Program-made: the position numbers and the translations under genes | The notes under the pieces: model-generated | Databases searched by the model: none | Told to the model about the DNA's origin: nothing | Seen by the model: only the letters and a program-made list of their open reading frames with translations | Origin: Stromatinia cepivora | Lineage: Eukaryota; Ascomycota; Leotiomycetes; Helotiales; Sclerotiniaceae | Assembly: GCA_014898415.1 (NCBI GenBank) | Contig: RCTD01000003.1 | Coordinates: 1,178,001 to 1,242,000 of the forward strand | Reading direction: 5' to 3' | Length of the DNA stretch: 64,000 nt | Shown here: in pieces, positions 25,199 to 36,982 of the stretch | Position numbering within the stretch: the stretch's first letter is position 1 | Layout: each line of letters opens with the position of its first letter

Positions 25199-27135
25199 CT
25201 AATCGACTTCCCAGCTCTCGCCTGATGCCGTGCTGTTCTTGGATTCTGAGGAACTCACCCTCCTCCTTGAAGGCGTGGGTGTAAGCCTGAATCCAAAGTC
25301 ATCCTCAGTCCAGGTTTCACCATGATATTCGTCCTCGGTGAAATCCCAATGCACAGCCTCCCCTTCACCAAGTAGCACACCTCTCCATTCCCCTGCTGCA
25401 ATCTTCGATGCGATGTTCATCATAATGTGTAGTAGATGGCTTGGAGGACTCAGAAGAATTTCGCATGTCTTTTGGATGATTGCCGTCGGGAGATGCCGAG
25501 CAGTTTGTAGTCGTCTTGACCCTGGTGGTGGGGAGAATAAATTCACCGCTGAAGGAAGAGGTGATAGTGTTCTTATGCTTGAATTGCTATTTCTAGTACC
25601 ACAATTCCTCAATCTTGGGGGTGAAGGGGTGATGATCTCAGAGGCCTCATCTTCAGACTTTCCACCATCGCTGATCAAAGTCGGGGTTCTTGGAGCTGGT
25701 GACAAACTTCGAGGCGATGCATTAATGAGTGAAGGTGTTTGCCATACTCCGTGTACCTCAGGAATTACATTGAGCTGTGAAAGTGTTCGCGTAGGGCGTA
25801 CCTTTTTTGGAAGTATAATATTATCGTGCGGGTAGGGAAATGTGGTAGGCGATGGGGGACTCGAGAGAGGTGGTGATGGCGGTACATCAAGCGGAGAGTG
25901 CCATGATTGCGTAGAGTGAAGTGACTCAACGCTTGATGAAAGCTCCGATTCAGGATCACCAACGGCAATTTTCCTGACTGGCGATCTATTTCGACGCTTT
26001 GAAGGTGGACTCGTGATTAGAGAGAGCACAGGAGGCGCCGTTATTGATCGACTACAGTGTTGTAATGATTCAAGAGGCGATTGCGGATATGATGACTGGA
26101 CGGGGTTCTTTGGTGTGACATTGGTGTCATCGGTCGCGTCACTGTTATCACCCTCGTCAAACTCTAAATGGGGCAGGGCAAGAATTACAGATTCTGATGG
26201 ACAGCAACCATGTTCTGTCTGATGGGATTCGGCGGAGTGACTTTGTGGTGAACGGATTGGAGATTGTACGATTAGATTCGTTGATCTGGCTGAAGATGCT
26301 TCTGGCGTTTCTTCCTGGGGTTGCAGGTCTGATGTGCATGTTTCTGTGGGGCAAGACGAGGATTGATGCAATGCAGGAGTTTGAAGTGGGGAAGAAGAGC
26401 GGGTTCTTATGCGTGAGAGCTTTGGCGAGCTCAGGGTCAACGAGGTCGACTTTGAAGCAATAGGATAAAGATCACCCCTAGGTAAAGGAATCCTAGATGA
26501 TGACCTTTGTACTGGCCTCCACGGTTTTTGCATGGCAGGTATCTGCGGAACGATTGGAAGATCAATTGAAAAGGTTCTTTGAAATGGACAAGGAGTCTTT
26601 TCGTATAACAACACTTGCGCCAATGTCCTCTTGAACTCTTCTACTTGTTTAATTTCTTCGGGCGTTGTGTTTCTTATCTCGATTCGCCAATACTCCTGCA
26701 ACTTCCGTACTTGTAACACAAACTTGCTAGATCCATCGTCCGAAATAAACCAACATTGACTTCGAGGTAATATTGGCTTTAAAGCTTTTTGACAATTTAA
26801 AAATGCAACCGATTCGGGAGCTCTATAGATGCGCAAAGTTCCTGCAACCAAAATATCAGCATGAGTATTCTCTCCTAGGACGAATACCAAATTGCCATGA
26901 AGCGCGTACCGATGGCGATTGTCCTTTCCACTGGGGACGACCACCTCAACGAATCCGTATCCTCCTCCGCAGACCCATTACTCGAGCTCGGCGGCGATGA
27001 AATAGACGATGGTGTTGAAAACGATATAATGCGGGCTCTGTCGACACTGTAAAGTATCTCAATTTGGGGATCGGGAGTTGATGTTAGTCGACCAGAAGCA
27101 GACACAGCGCGTGCTGATGAGGGAGCAGAAGCCAT
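25199..27135 (-). CDS. INP1: inheritance of peroxisomes protein 1 (Inp1)-like
   Basis: Peripheral peroxisomal protein that in yeast tethers peroxisomes to the mother-cell cortex. Exons 27135-26910 and 26841-25199 give about 622 residues. The splice joins AIG to TLRIYR and restores the conserved Inp1-domain run GTLRIYRAPESVAFLNC, followed by LKPILPRSQCW, KFVLQVRKLQEYWRIEI and an EEIKQVEEFK segment. The remaining ~400 residues are Ser/Pro-rich and disordered, with many SP/TP sites. A short conserved-looking C-terminal element follows (WRGVLLGEGEAVHWDF). The intron (67 nt) stays open in one frame, so a prediction without splicing would start wrongly inside it. Confidence 0.88.
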
Positions 27136-28811
27136 GGCAATATTGAGCCAGTTTTTTACTTTTTATGTTTTCTGTCTAATGACCATGATAGTGTTGTATA
27201 TTGCTCGATAGGTGGTGAACTTCTTGAATGCTGTAAATGAATGCGAATTTGAGGTTGATGGTTATGTATGCAACCTGTGCAGTTATGTAGATCCTGCGGA
27301 GTTTCAAGATAATACGGGCGGTTCCATGCACTGTAAGAAGTAGCTTCCTGTCGTTTCGATTTTTCAATTTGAATTTTGAGAAGGAATGTGGAGTAGCAAA
27401 ATTAAAGATGTGCCTGTATCCGTGGATGACTTCAATTCCCCCATATAGGACAATAGAAGAGACGATTGATTCTGTTAATTGATTAAGTCGAAAAGGCTGG
27501 AAGTAGCCCAAAAAGCAAGGAAGGTTATGCTTCGGACTATATACTGTCTCCAGGTACTAAAACGAGACCGAGACCACCGGCCTACAGCCTCTGACCAACA
27601 AATATTCTCGTTCCTAAAGTAAATGTCATACAATATAATCTTACAATTCTTGAGTATTCATTAAAATTTACAATTAAACAAAAAGTCACATCACATCGTT
27701 CCAATTTACTGGAGGTTTTAATTCGGATATTGGGTCCTTGCATTTAAAGGAGAATGAATACCTAATAGAAGTAGATCCAGCTTGGGGTGGGGGATCAGAC
27801 AGTGCAGTGGCCAAGTTAAGATCTTGGTATATTCAGGTCAATTTCAATGATTATGTATATACTCTGTATATACTCTTTATATATTAATAAATAGTATTTA
27901 AAAAAAATAGAGCAGCTATCTAAGATTCCCTACTATTATATTCTCTATCTTCACTCAAATCCCTAAACTAGTTTCAACGATGATAAATAATATATAGTCA
28001 AAGTATTAAAGATTCTCGAATAGTCTCATCGATGGTATTATTATTCAGAGACTGGAGTGGAGGATACTCTCGTATCTTCATTTATTAACGTTCCAATCCA
28101 ATTTCAACAATTATGAAGGTATGTTCTTGAATAGCTTCACTAAAAACAGTATTTAAACAATGAAATAACTAAGATCTTTTATCATTACTAGGTATGCTCA
28201 ATTTCAACAACCACTAGAGCAGGCACGAAGATAAAGCCAATGTATAAATACATAGCTATTCTTGAATGATCCTTAGTATATTGTTGTTGATACCTACCTA
28301 CCTAAGTACAGCCAGTGAAATCAATAATTTAATACCTTCGAATGTCGGTAATAACGGGAGATCGAGGGAGAAGTGGTAATAGTGTGTTACTCGTGCCTTG
28401 TTGTGCCCTTTCTATAAATGAGGGGCCAAAATGATGACATCTCGAGCCAGAGCCAGGAATGTTGTGGATGTGGAGTTAGCTTCCTCAAGGCTCTGAGCTT
28501 GTTGTCTTACTCCGTATACACTTGCTGGGATAAAAAAAATTATGTGTACTCCGTACATACCGTACATAATAAGAACAAACAAAAAGACTGAGGGGTATAC
28601 TCGTAATTTTACCATCTCAACCTTTCAATCTTCAATCTTCAATCTTCAATCTTCAATCTTCAATCTTCAATCTTCAATCTTCAATCTTCAATCTTCAATC
28701 TTCAATCTTCAATCTTCAATCTTCAATCTTCAATCTTCAATCTTCAATCTTCAATCTTCAATCTTCAATCATCTATCATCTATCTACCTTTCAATCGACG
28801 ACCACTTACAT
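27136..28811. other. divergent spacer INP1-EI24-like gene
   Basis: 1.7 kb with the two promoters. It contains A/T-rich sequence (27840-28330), two TACTCCGTA motifs (28508, 28547) and a 7-bp minisatellite ending 41 bp before the downstream start. No gene was recognised. Confidence 0.5.
28624..28770 (+). repeat. 7-bp minisatellite, unit TTCAATC, 21 units
   Basis: Twenty-one consecutive TTCAATC heptamers (147 bp) directly upstream of the EI24-like gene. The array is open in the gene's frame and, if translated, would add repeating QSSIFNL peptides. Confidence 0.97.
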
Positions 28812-30362
28812 ATGGCCAAAATGGACTCGGAAAGGTCGCAGAAACCGGCCAAAATGCCCGATGACTTGAAGGAGAAGTTGTCTATCGACCATTTCGATTT
28901 GAACGCTTTTCTCCGAGGAGCACAATTGACTATTGTGGGAGGTTAGTTTTGCAGCAAAACAACAATATCAATATCAATATGCCGAAACGCCGATGTGCAG
29001 TACTGTACTGTACTGTACTGTACTGTACTGTACTGTACTGTACTGTACTGTACTGATCAACTAACTGGTTTATAGCTCTGAGAGCTCTGCAGAATCCTCA
29101 ATTGTTTACTTCAGAACACTACAAGCAGGCGGCTCTCGCTGTCTTAGCAGGTGTCGTAATTCGACTAGCTATAGAGATCCCCGTATGCTTTCTCACCATA
29201 CCGTACTTCTGCTCTTTATGCTCGCTAACATGTAGCAGATTTTTGGGGTGAGAGTCTTACTATGGTTTATGTCGTTTGTTGTAGACATGGGGGCTTCCAC
29301 CTTCGATGATAAGGTAATTGAGGGTATAGATCTTATTCAAAATCATGTTCTACAGGTCCCTTTCTTTCTCATGAGCATATTGAGTCGTTTCACTCCAACT
29401 CTTGACAATATGTAAGCATTCCTCCATGAACGCATAACTTTTCGCTGGATATGATTTTTTACTAACACTTACAGGTTCATGATGAGCCTCGCTTTCGTTG
29501 ACGAAACCTATTATGAGAAACACAAAGGAGAAGATCGTTCCACATTACGAGATGAATATTATCCAAACCTACGACGATATCCTAAGAGAGATGGTACAAC
29601 ACACAAAACAAGCACAGCGGAGAACACATCCATATTTTTAATGAAGTTTGGCAAGAAGGCGGGACTCTCTTTGGCAGTTTATGCTCTATCTTATGTTCCG
29701 ATACTTGGACGTTTCGTGCTCCCGGCTGCCAGTTTTTACACATTCAATAAGTACGGACACTAATTGAAATATCAAACCTATCTTACTAATAGTCATTAGA
29801 GCCGCGGGTCTTGGTCCTGGCCTTGTAGTGTTTGGCACAGGTATCTTTTTGCCCCGTAAATATCTAATAATATTTTTACAAAGTTACTTCTCATCACGCA
29901 GTCTGATGCGTGAATTGGTGCGTTTTAATCTTGACCTGTTATAATCGTAGCTGACTGGTACAGCTTGAGCCATACTTCGCTCGCATCACTTTCACCAGAG
30001 AGCAAAAGAAAAATTGGTTTCATGATCGAGAGGGGCTTTTGTTCGGATTTGGTGTCGGGTTCTACATTCTGCTCCGAATCCCTCTCCTCGGTGTACTCGT
30101 CTATGGCATTGCAGAAGCATCGACAGCATATCTTATTACCAAAATTACCGACCCGCCTCCACCTGTTGGACAAGAGGATAACTTTGCTGCTAGCCAACAA
30201 AAATGGAAGAACAAGCATGAATTCTTGAACCTCAAACTCGACCAACTAGATGCTCTGAGTACGTCCAGTAGTAAGGGGTTCTCAAAGGGTGATTTAAGCG
30301 AGAAAGCTTCTTCATCAGCCACAGAAGCACCTCCACCATATAACGAATTGAGGTCAAGGTAA
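28812..30362 (+). CDS. EI24/CysZ-like multi-pass membrane protein (fungal 'UsgS'-type)
   Basis: Conserved fungal transmembrane protein of unproven function; I recall database names of the form transmembrane protein UsgS. Six exons (28812-28941, 29076-29182, 29239-29411, 29475-29750, 29800-29917, 29964-30362) give about 400 residues with all phases closing. Conserved-looking blocks are AFLRGAQLTIVGGALRALQN, FGVRVLLWFMSFVVD, VPFFLMSILSRFTPTLDNMF and YYPNLRRY. At least three hydrophobic regions are visible: about residues 60-95, 190-220 and 300-340. The C terminus is soluble, with a PPPYNEL sequence resembling a PPxY WW-domain ligand. Start 28812 is chosen because the upstream in-frame extension is a minisatellite. 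The third exon reads on through a GTAATTGAGG that could be mistaken for a donor. Confidence 0.82.
29001..29055 (+). repeat. (TACTG)n array, 11 units, inside intron 1
   Basis: Eleven perfect TACTG pentamers within the first intron (28942-29075) of the EI24-like gene, ending about 20 nt before its acceptor. It accounts for much of that intron's unusual length (134 nt). Confidence 0.95.
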
Positions 30363-31242
30363 TGGATGATCAAGATGGCGAGCGTGGTCAGCTGATAGTA
30401 TGGGATATCACTAACAATGTGATGCAAAATACGTTTGCAATTTTCTTCTGGTGCCAGAAGATGGACATGAACACTACAAAATACTCATATAACATAACAT
30501 TGTATATGTTGTCAGCTTAGTTCAAGAAATCAGGTATGCCAAGCTCTACTTCCAAAAGCCGACTTGCATGCACTTTAAAGCCATCATAAAATTTCTCGAA
30601 TTACCAGGTTGCGTAGCTCGTTTGGAATTAGAATGCGAATGCTAAAGAAATCTAAGAGTGGTCTATTGGATCCAGATCTTTGAATGGTCAATTATGAATT
30701 ATAATTATTATGACTTGTCAAGTTTGAAACCTTCTATAATTAGGTAATTTAATTACAATGCTAATGATATCTTTCTAATCCCGTCTGAAATCCCTAGACG
30801 CCATACACATTTTTAAAGCTGATGAACTTCACCCACATTTTGTTTACTCGTTTATTGTACTCTCCTATCATCTTAGATTAATCTGCATAAATGATTGGTT
30901 CGATTCACTTAAGAGGGGTAGTTTACGATAAGAGCTCCCGAAGACAACCTTCCTTATCCTTATCATTTCTTACGTCTCTTTGATATATTAATTGAAAATA
31001 TCTGCCACTTTTGGTGGAGTATCTAAAAGGTAATAATCTGTTGCCCATAACATTTCTTCTCCGTTCCATTTGACTTTTGATCACGTTTTCAATTGTCATC
31101 CCATGTTTCCCTTCACCTTTTCTTTCTTCTTCTCAAAAACTTTTGAACATAACCACCACCTTGCTTACTTCCACCTTACTTCCCACCTTACTTCATTCTT
31201 CTTGTTTGAACCCATCTCACACTTAGATCTCAATAAGATACA
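30363..31242. other. spacer between EI24-like gene and formamidase
   Basis: 3' region of the upstream gene and promoter of the formamidase. A CT-rich stretch at about 31050-31200 precedes the start. Nothing else was recognised. Confidence 0.5.
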
Positions 31243-33428
31243 ATGGGTCAATCAGGAATCCGCAATATATGCAAAGTCTCACTTGATGAGCCTGCAGAAA
31301 GTCAGCCAAAACTTCACAACAGATGGCACCCGGACATTCCGTTCGCTGATACTATCAAAAATGGCGAAACGGTTAAAATAGAATGTGTAAGTGTCATCTG
31401 AACCTTGACTTCTATTAAAACAGTAGCTGACAACGTCACTAAAGGTTGACTGGACTGGGGGTCAGATCAGTGCGTTTTCGCCTCGTATCATTACATTTGT
31501 ATTTACTTACTGCTATTCTAGAAAACGATGATAGTGCAGATGATGTGAAGAATGTCGACCTGACAAAAATCCACTACTTATCTGGACCCTTTGAAATTGA
31601 GACAGCAGAGCCAGGTGATGTATTGGTTGTTGAAATTATGGATGTACAGCCACATCAAGAGCATCCTTGGGGTTTGTAAGTTCCTTGAAGTCCAATGCTA
31701 AGTCTGTATCGTTTACTGACCACATCCAGTACTGGTGAGTAATGAGCAGGTTAAGCAGATTCAGTGGATTTGATAATGACTTTTACTACGAGGTGTTTTC
31801 GCCAAAGAAAATGGAGGTGGTTTCCTGGATGAAATTTACCCATCAGCGTATGTTTGACTTCGATTGGACTTTTTCTTAATTTGGGAACTGATGAGTAGTG
31901 ATGTAGAGCTAAGGCTATCTGGGATTTCGAGGGGATCTACTGTTCCTCACGACATATCCCTCATGTCAAATTTCCCGGATTGATTCACCCCGGCATTCTT
32001 GGCTGCGCACCATCCGCAGAGGTAGGTCTCTAAGCTATCATTTTGTCTTGCTCCCTTTTTGCACCGAGGCACTTTAGCAAGAAAAATAAACTCAGGGATT
32101 TAAACTATCCGGACTGCAGTCCAAGAACGAGATGTTCACGATCCTTGACTCCAGTTTGTATATTGATATTACTTGGGGTATATTGACTCAACTCAAGTTG
32201 TCGAGCTATACTCAAATGGATCAAGATTTTTTGAGAATATTGAAAGTTTTACAAAGCTGGATGACAGTCTACACTGTTGGAAATCCTTGGCGACTCACAA
32301 CCCAACCATTCAAGATCTACAAATCTAATGACAGATGCTAGGTTCTAGCCACTTGGAATAAACGTGAGGGAGAATTGATCGCCGCGAACAAGCTGGACAG
32401 AATCGTTGCCCAACCACCAAATGCTCAAAATGCGCACGCAGGTTCGGCATCTGAGGATGTCAAAATAAAGGTTGGCCGCGAGGGTGCAAGAACAATCCCA
32501 GGTATCATCGTCAAACATCGCTGCAATTGTGATTCAAAGCTGATATCTCTCAGGTCGTCCCGAACATGGCGGAAATTGTGACATCAAGAATCTTAGCAGA
32601 GGAAGCAGGGTGAGGAGATCTAATAGCGAGGTGTGTCAGCTCGAAGACTAATACATGACTAGGTGTACCTCCCAGTACACGTGAAAGGAGCTAAGTTTTC
32701 TGTTGGAGATCTCCATTTCTCTCGTGAGTCGTCATTCTGTTGTCCGTTTATGATCAAAAAGCTAATCTAAACATCAGAGGGTGATGGTGAAATCTCATTC
32801 TGCGGTGCCATTGAGATGTCTGGCGTTATAACCATCAATTTCAAGGTAATGAAAAACGGCATGGCAGATCTTGGTATGAAATCACCACTATATCTCCCCG
32901 GTCCGGTCGAACCACATTACGGGCCAGGAAGATATCTTACCTTCGAAGGATTCAGTGTGGACCATCATGGCAAACAGGTACGTAGTACAGCACGTCTATC
33001 CGAACGATTTTAAATACTAATGAATCACGAAAGCATTACATGGACGTAACTGTAGCCTACCGTGAGACTATTTTACGTTGCATCGAGTATCTCCGTCGCT
33101 TCGGATACTCTGACTATCAGATCTATCTTTTGTTATCCTGTGCTCCAGTGCAAGGTCACGTTGCTGGAATCGTAGATATCCCAAATGGTAAGTTTCCGCT
33201 TACCGTTTCCAGGCCACACAATCGTACACTAACAATTTTAAACTAGCATGCACGACGCTTGGTTTACCAATGGATATCTTCGACTTCGATATCTCTCCTT
33301 CAGGCCCCGCAAAGAAAATGGATATGGGCAGCTGCGCCTTTGAGACTGGAGTCACGGAGGGCAAGGTTACGAAGGGTGGCGAGAATAGTGAGCACAGCTT
33401 CGGCGGTGGTTTGACTTACAAGAAGTAG
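31243..33428 (+). CDS. formamidase (FmdA/AmdA acetamidase-formamidase family)
   Basis: Cytosolic hydrolase converting formamide to formate and ammonia, used in nitrogen scavenging. Twelve exons: 31243-31386, 31445-31469, 31522-31675, 31730-31734, 31793-31847, 31907-32021, 32342-32501, 32554-32609, 32663-32723, 32778-32977, 33034-33187 and 33247-33428. They sum to 1311 nt, about 436 residues, the normal family length. Family strings are HNRWHPDIPFADTIKNGE, DWTGGQIKNDDSADDV, IHYLSGPFEIE, GLIHPGILGCAPSAEVL, VYLPVHVKGAKFSVGDLHF, QGDGEISFCGAIEMSG and FGYSDYQIYLLLSCAPVQG. Exon 4 is only 5 nt, yet it is needed to keep frame and yield the conserved PWGFTGVF. Intron 6 (320 nt) is far longer than the others. 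It is convergent with the CoA-transferase gene. Confidence 0.93.
31730..31734 (+). other. 5-nt microexon of the formamidase gene
   Basis: TACTG is flanked upstream by CCAG and downstream by GTGAGT. With it, TT plus TACTG plus GT reads Phe-Thr-Gly-Val, restoring the conserved WGFTG run. Without it the downstream frame is lost. Confidence 0.8.
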
Positions 33429-34059
33429 TCAGGTATGACTTTGGCCGGACACCTTGTACGGTATTTTTTTAAAAAGTAAAAAAAAGTTCAGCCTTTGCTT
33501 TACTCCACCCACTAGGTATGCACTTAGTAGTGACAATTAATCCTCTGTACAAGTGATAGCAATGTGTTTTGATCTCCTGGGTGCCGCTGATGTGTCCTTT
33601 GTTGGTTGAATGAGATGGGATGAGGAGAGCCTTGAATTGCCTTTTCATTACTGAACGAGTGACTGATACCGACATCATCATATATATCATCTCATTATTC
33701 TATGTGGAATCGAACATATATCTCTCAATTTTACAATATTACATCGTTATTTTGGATAAGGGGGCCTTCTTTTCTTCAGATCGGATTTTCCGAATCAAAC
33801 GATGACATTGATACCACTTTCCTTCCTGCCTTCTTGTGCTGATATAGATGGTCCCACTGCCTATTCAACACATGGATTTTCATACGACTTACAGTTCATC
33901 TATGGATGCTTGCAATTCTCCATACGTCTGTGATCAAACCCCGGAAGTACTGCACTCGTCATCTTGTCTACAGTCAAGTATTCACCCGAGGTTCGGTATC
34001 ACACGACAACGAATATCGCCAGGCTCCAAATGCCTTTATACATTGCTCTAGTTTTTGAT
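33429..34059. other. convergent spacer formamidase-CoA-transferase
   Basis: Shared 3' region of two converging genes. No gene or structured repeat was recognised. Confidence 0.5.
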
Positions 34060-35951
34060 TCACAACATTGGTTTTAGATCACCTGCTACAATAAACGGTG
34101 CGTCTGTCTTTCTCTTAATCTCCTCCACTGTTACTCCATCTGCAATTTCGATCAGAGTGAGTCCTTTGGTGAAATCAACGTCAAACACACCCTATAAATT
34201 TGTCAATAATGTTTATTGCTTGCCATCGGCCACCATTCGTCGGGTATTTACGCCACCATCGGAACGGGTAGCAAGCCACTTACCAGCTCAGTAATTATCC
34301 TCGAAACGCAAGCTTTTCCTGTTAGGGGGAACTCGCACTGCTTCACAATCTTCGCATTTCCCTTCCTATCGCAATGCTCCATTGTTACCACGACCTTCGT
34401 CATTGAAGGATTGCTGACTAAATCCATCGCCCCTCCAAAACCCTTTATCTTTCCAGGTAGCATCCAATTTGCAAGGTCGCCATTCCCACTTACTTGCATA
34501 GCTCCCAAGATGGTCAAATTCACTCGCCCGGATCGAATCATGCCAAAACTCTCTTCGCTACCGAATACTGCGGCACCAGGATTGAGTGTCACGGTCTCTT
34601 TGCCAGCATTAATGAGATCCGGATCCTCCGAACCTTTTTGGGGGTAGGGACCTAATCCTAAGATACCGTTTTCTGATTGTAGCTGCACCTCGACCTCTGG
34701 ACCCACGAAAGACGGCGCAAGCATGGGCATTCCTATGCCGAGATTGGCGTACATTCCATTTTTGAATTCTTTGGCAGCGCGCCTAACAATTCTCTCTCGC
34801 TTCGCAGCAGTATCACCGCTACCCACTGCAAGATCGGAGAATCAGTATTGTCTATCGAAAAAGAATTTGGAGGGACATGAAAGTTAAAGCTGTAATGGGA
34901 AGCAACAATGGGAAGCAACAAGAGTGTATATAATGAAACATAAAAGGGGGTATCTGAATCGGGGAACAGGATAAACTAGATAAACAGAGGATTTAGTGAA
35001 ACCAATTAAGCTTACGGGCACTCTTCGCCGCCGGGTCATTTGGATCTTTTGCGAAGGTAAATTTCTCGATGTTTTTGGGCGTTGTGGACTGGATAACTCT
35101 CTTGACATAAATACCGGGGAGATGTACTGCTTCCGGTGGAATGTCTCCTGGCTCAACAATATTCTCTGCCTCCACAATTGTCATTTGTGCGTTTCTCCCC
35201 ATAGCACCATTGAAATTGTTCGCTGCCAGCCGAAATTGACAGTTTCCAAGCTTGTCTGCTTTCCACGCTTTTACAAATGCGTAGTCACCTCGAATGCTCT
35301 CTTCCAAAAGATATGGTTTGCCGTGAAAGACTTTTACATCCTTGGGATAGGACAGAACCTTTGGTGTACCATCGGGATTGTTGCGAAGTGGGAGCTCGCC
35401 AGTTTGTACAACCGTTCCAAACGCGGCAGGTGTGTAGAAAGCAGGTATACCTTTACCACCCGAAGCACATCTCTCTGCCAGAGTTCCTTGTGGTGTTAAT
35501 TCCAACTCCACTTCTCCCGTTAGGTACATCTTCTCGAAAGTTTTGTTCTCCCCTATATAACTCGCAATCATTTTCTTAATCTGCTTCGTCTTCAATAATT
35601 TCCCGAGACCCGATTCATCTGTGCCAGCATTATTCGAAACTGCGGTAAGACCGCTGAGCTCTGGTCTGTTGACGACTTCATCAATGAGGGTATCTGGAAC
35701 ACCACAGAGACCGAAGCCTCCACATAGAACTGTGCTGTCTGGCTTCATGTCTTTAAGAGCCTCGGAAGCTGAAGGAAAGACTTTGTTGATTTCATTGCGA
35801 CGGGAGGTCGATGCAAATGTGCGAGCGAATAATAATGATTGCTAGAAACCACATTAGAGATATGTATGAACTAGAAGATACAGGAATGGACTACCTTTCT
35901 ACTATTCCTGGTATAAGCTCTCGCCGCCCGTAAACATAGACTGGCAGACAT
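34060..35951 (-). CDS. succinyl-CoA:3-ketoacid CoA-transferase, mitochondrial (SCOT/OXCT)
   Basis: Transfers CoA between succinate and acetoacetate (or acetate) in the mitochondrial matrix, an organic-acid and ketone-body step. Exons 35951-35895, 35841-35016, 34825-34284 and 34191-34060 give about 518 residues. The first ~35 residues are basic and amphipathic, a mitochondrial presequence. The alpha-like half shows [14 protein letters not shown] and [12 protein letters not shown]; the beta-like half shows NLGIGMP and [14 protein letters not shown]346 in that last run is the catalytic glutamate that carries the CoA thioester. The later motifs FGGAMDLV and [12 protein letters not shown] are typical. 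The C-terminal exon ([19 protein letters not shown]) completes the fold. All intron phases agree. It is the last intact gene before the AT-rich island. Confidence 0.96.
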
Positions 35952-36704
35952 TTTTGAGTAACGGAATCCGAGTGAGCTGGAGAATTGAACAGTGACACCG
36001 TTGGTATGCAGTATCTCTTGGATACAATGATCCTACCCTACCTTCAAGTGAAGTAAGAGAAAGAATAGTAACAGTAACACTAAGAGATCCACTGTATTGA
36101 TTCGAATCCCGAGGTCACAAACTCAAGGACATTAATAAATGAAAATTATGATATTGCAGAGTATTTCATTCAAAAATCTGGGGAACGGGTAAGATCATAG
36201 CCCTATAGAATACCGAGGAGGCCCAATGGTGGGTTGGCCTAGGGCGGAAATGAACCATCGGAATGATTCCGAATTCTATACACCCAACACAAACTACACC
36301 CCAAACTCAAGTCTATTCATCTCTATTCACATATCATCAGTATGCCTTGCCTTGTGAACGTCTCGACCTCTTCCTTCCAGCCTGAAACGTTTTTATCCGG
36401 CTCGCATCTTATGCGCTGATATTCATGCCAAAGTGGATGTGAAATGTATTAAAAGTATTTGAGACAATGATGTTTATTGAGTCAGAGTACTGAGCTTCAA
36501 CTCCAATTATACTCAATTTCATAATACATATCTATTCTCTTAAGTGTTATAAGCTTCTCCTATAGCTTATATATAGACTCAAATAGTATATACTTTTCAT
36601 ATAATCAAAAGTTGTATTTTAAAGAATTTGAAATATCTTAGTATTTAATCTTATTTGTTATTTAAATCTCTATTAATAATCGGCTCTCACAAACGGCCGA
36701 CTAA
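35952..36704. other. boundary region between gene space and the AT-rich island
   Basis: Promoter side of the CoA-transferase gene. Composition stays gene-like to about 36450, then becomes AT-rich, and the first LTR starts at 36705. A GATTCGAATCCCGAGG string near 36110 resembles a tRNA B box, but no tRNA can be folded around it. Confidence 0.5.
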
Positions 36705-36982
36705 TGTCACGAATCGTGAACCACAGGAGGCCAATCATGTGATACCTCTTATCTCCCATATCAATTCGTGAACTGATCATCTACATTACGATTTATACGA
36801 TTTAATATAATAAAATGATGACCCTAATAATATATATATATAGCCCCGCAATTCACAAATAGATATTTATATATATATATATATTTAATCACTCCTTACA
36901 AATTATAATTCTTCAATTATAAATTCTAAGAAATATAATTGATCTTATTTATTTAACTTTATTATAACTTTTATATATTATA
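36705..36982 (+). repeat. 5' LTR of Gypsy-1
   Basis: Starts TGTCACGAATCGTGAACC and matches, in the opposite orientation, the LTR at 49536-49817 along its whole length. Its TG...CA ends are TG...TA after mutation. The alignment of the last 16 bases with the better preserved copy (ending GTGCGTCACA) fixes the right boundary. Confidence 0.82.

Noticed and set aside
28542..28811. N-terminal extension of the EI24-like protein through the TTCAATC array
   Set aside because: The peptide is a repeat product and the family-like sequence starts after 28812; kept only as a finding.
36095..36130. tRNA gene suggested by GATTCGAATCCCGAGG
   Set aside because: No A box, anticodon arm or acceptor stem could be found upstream.
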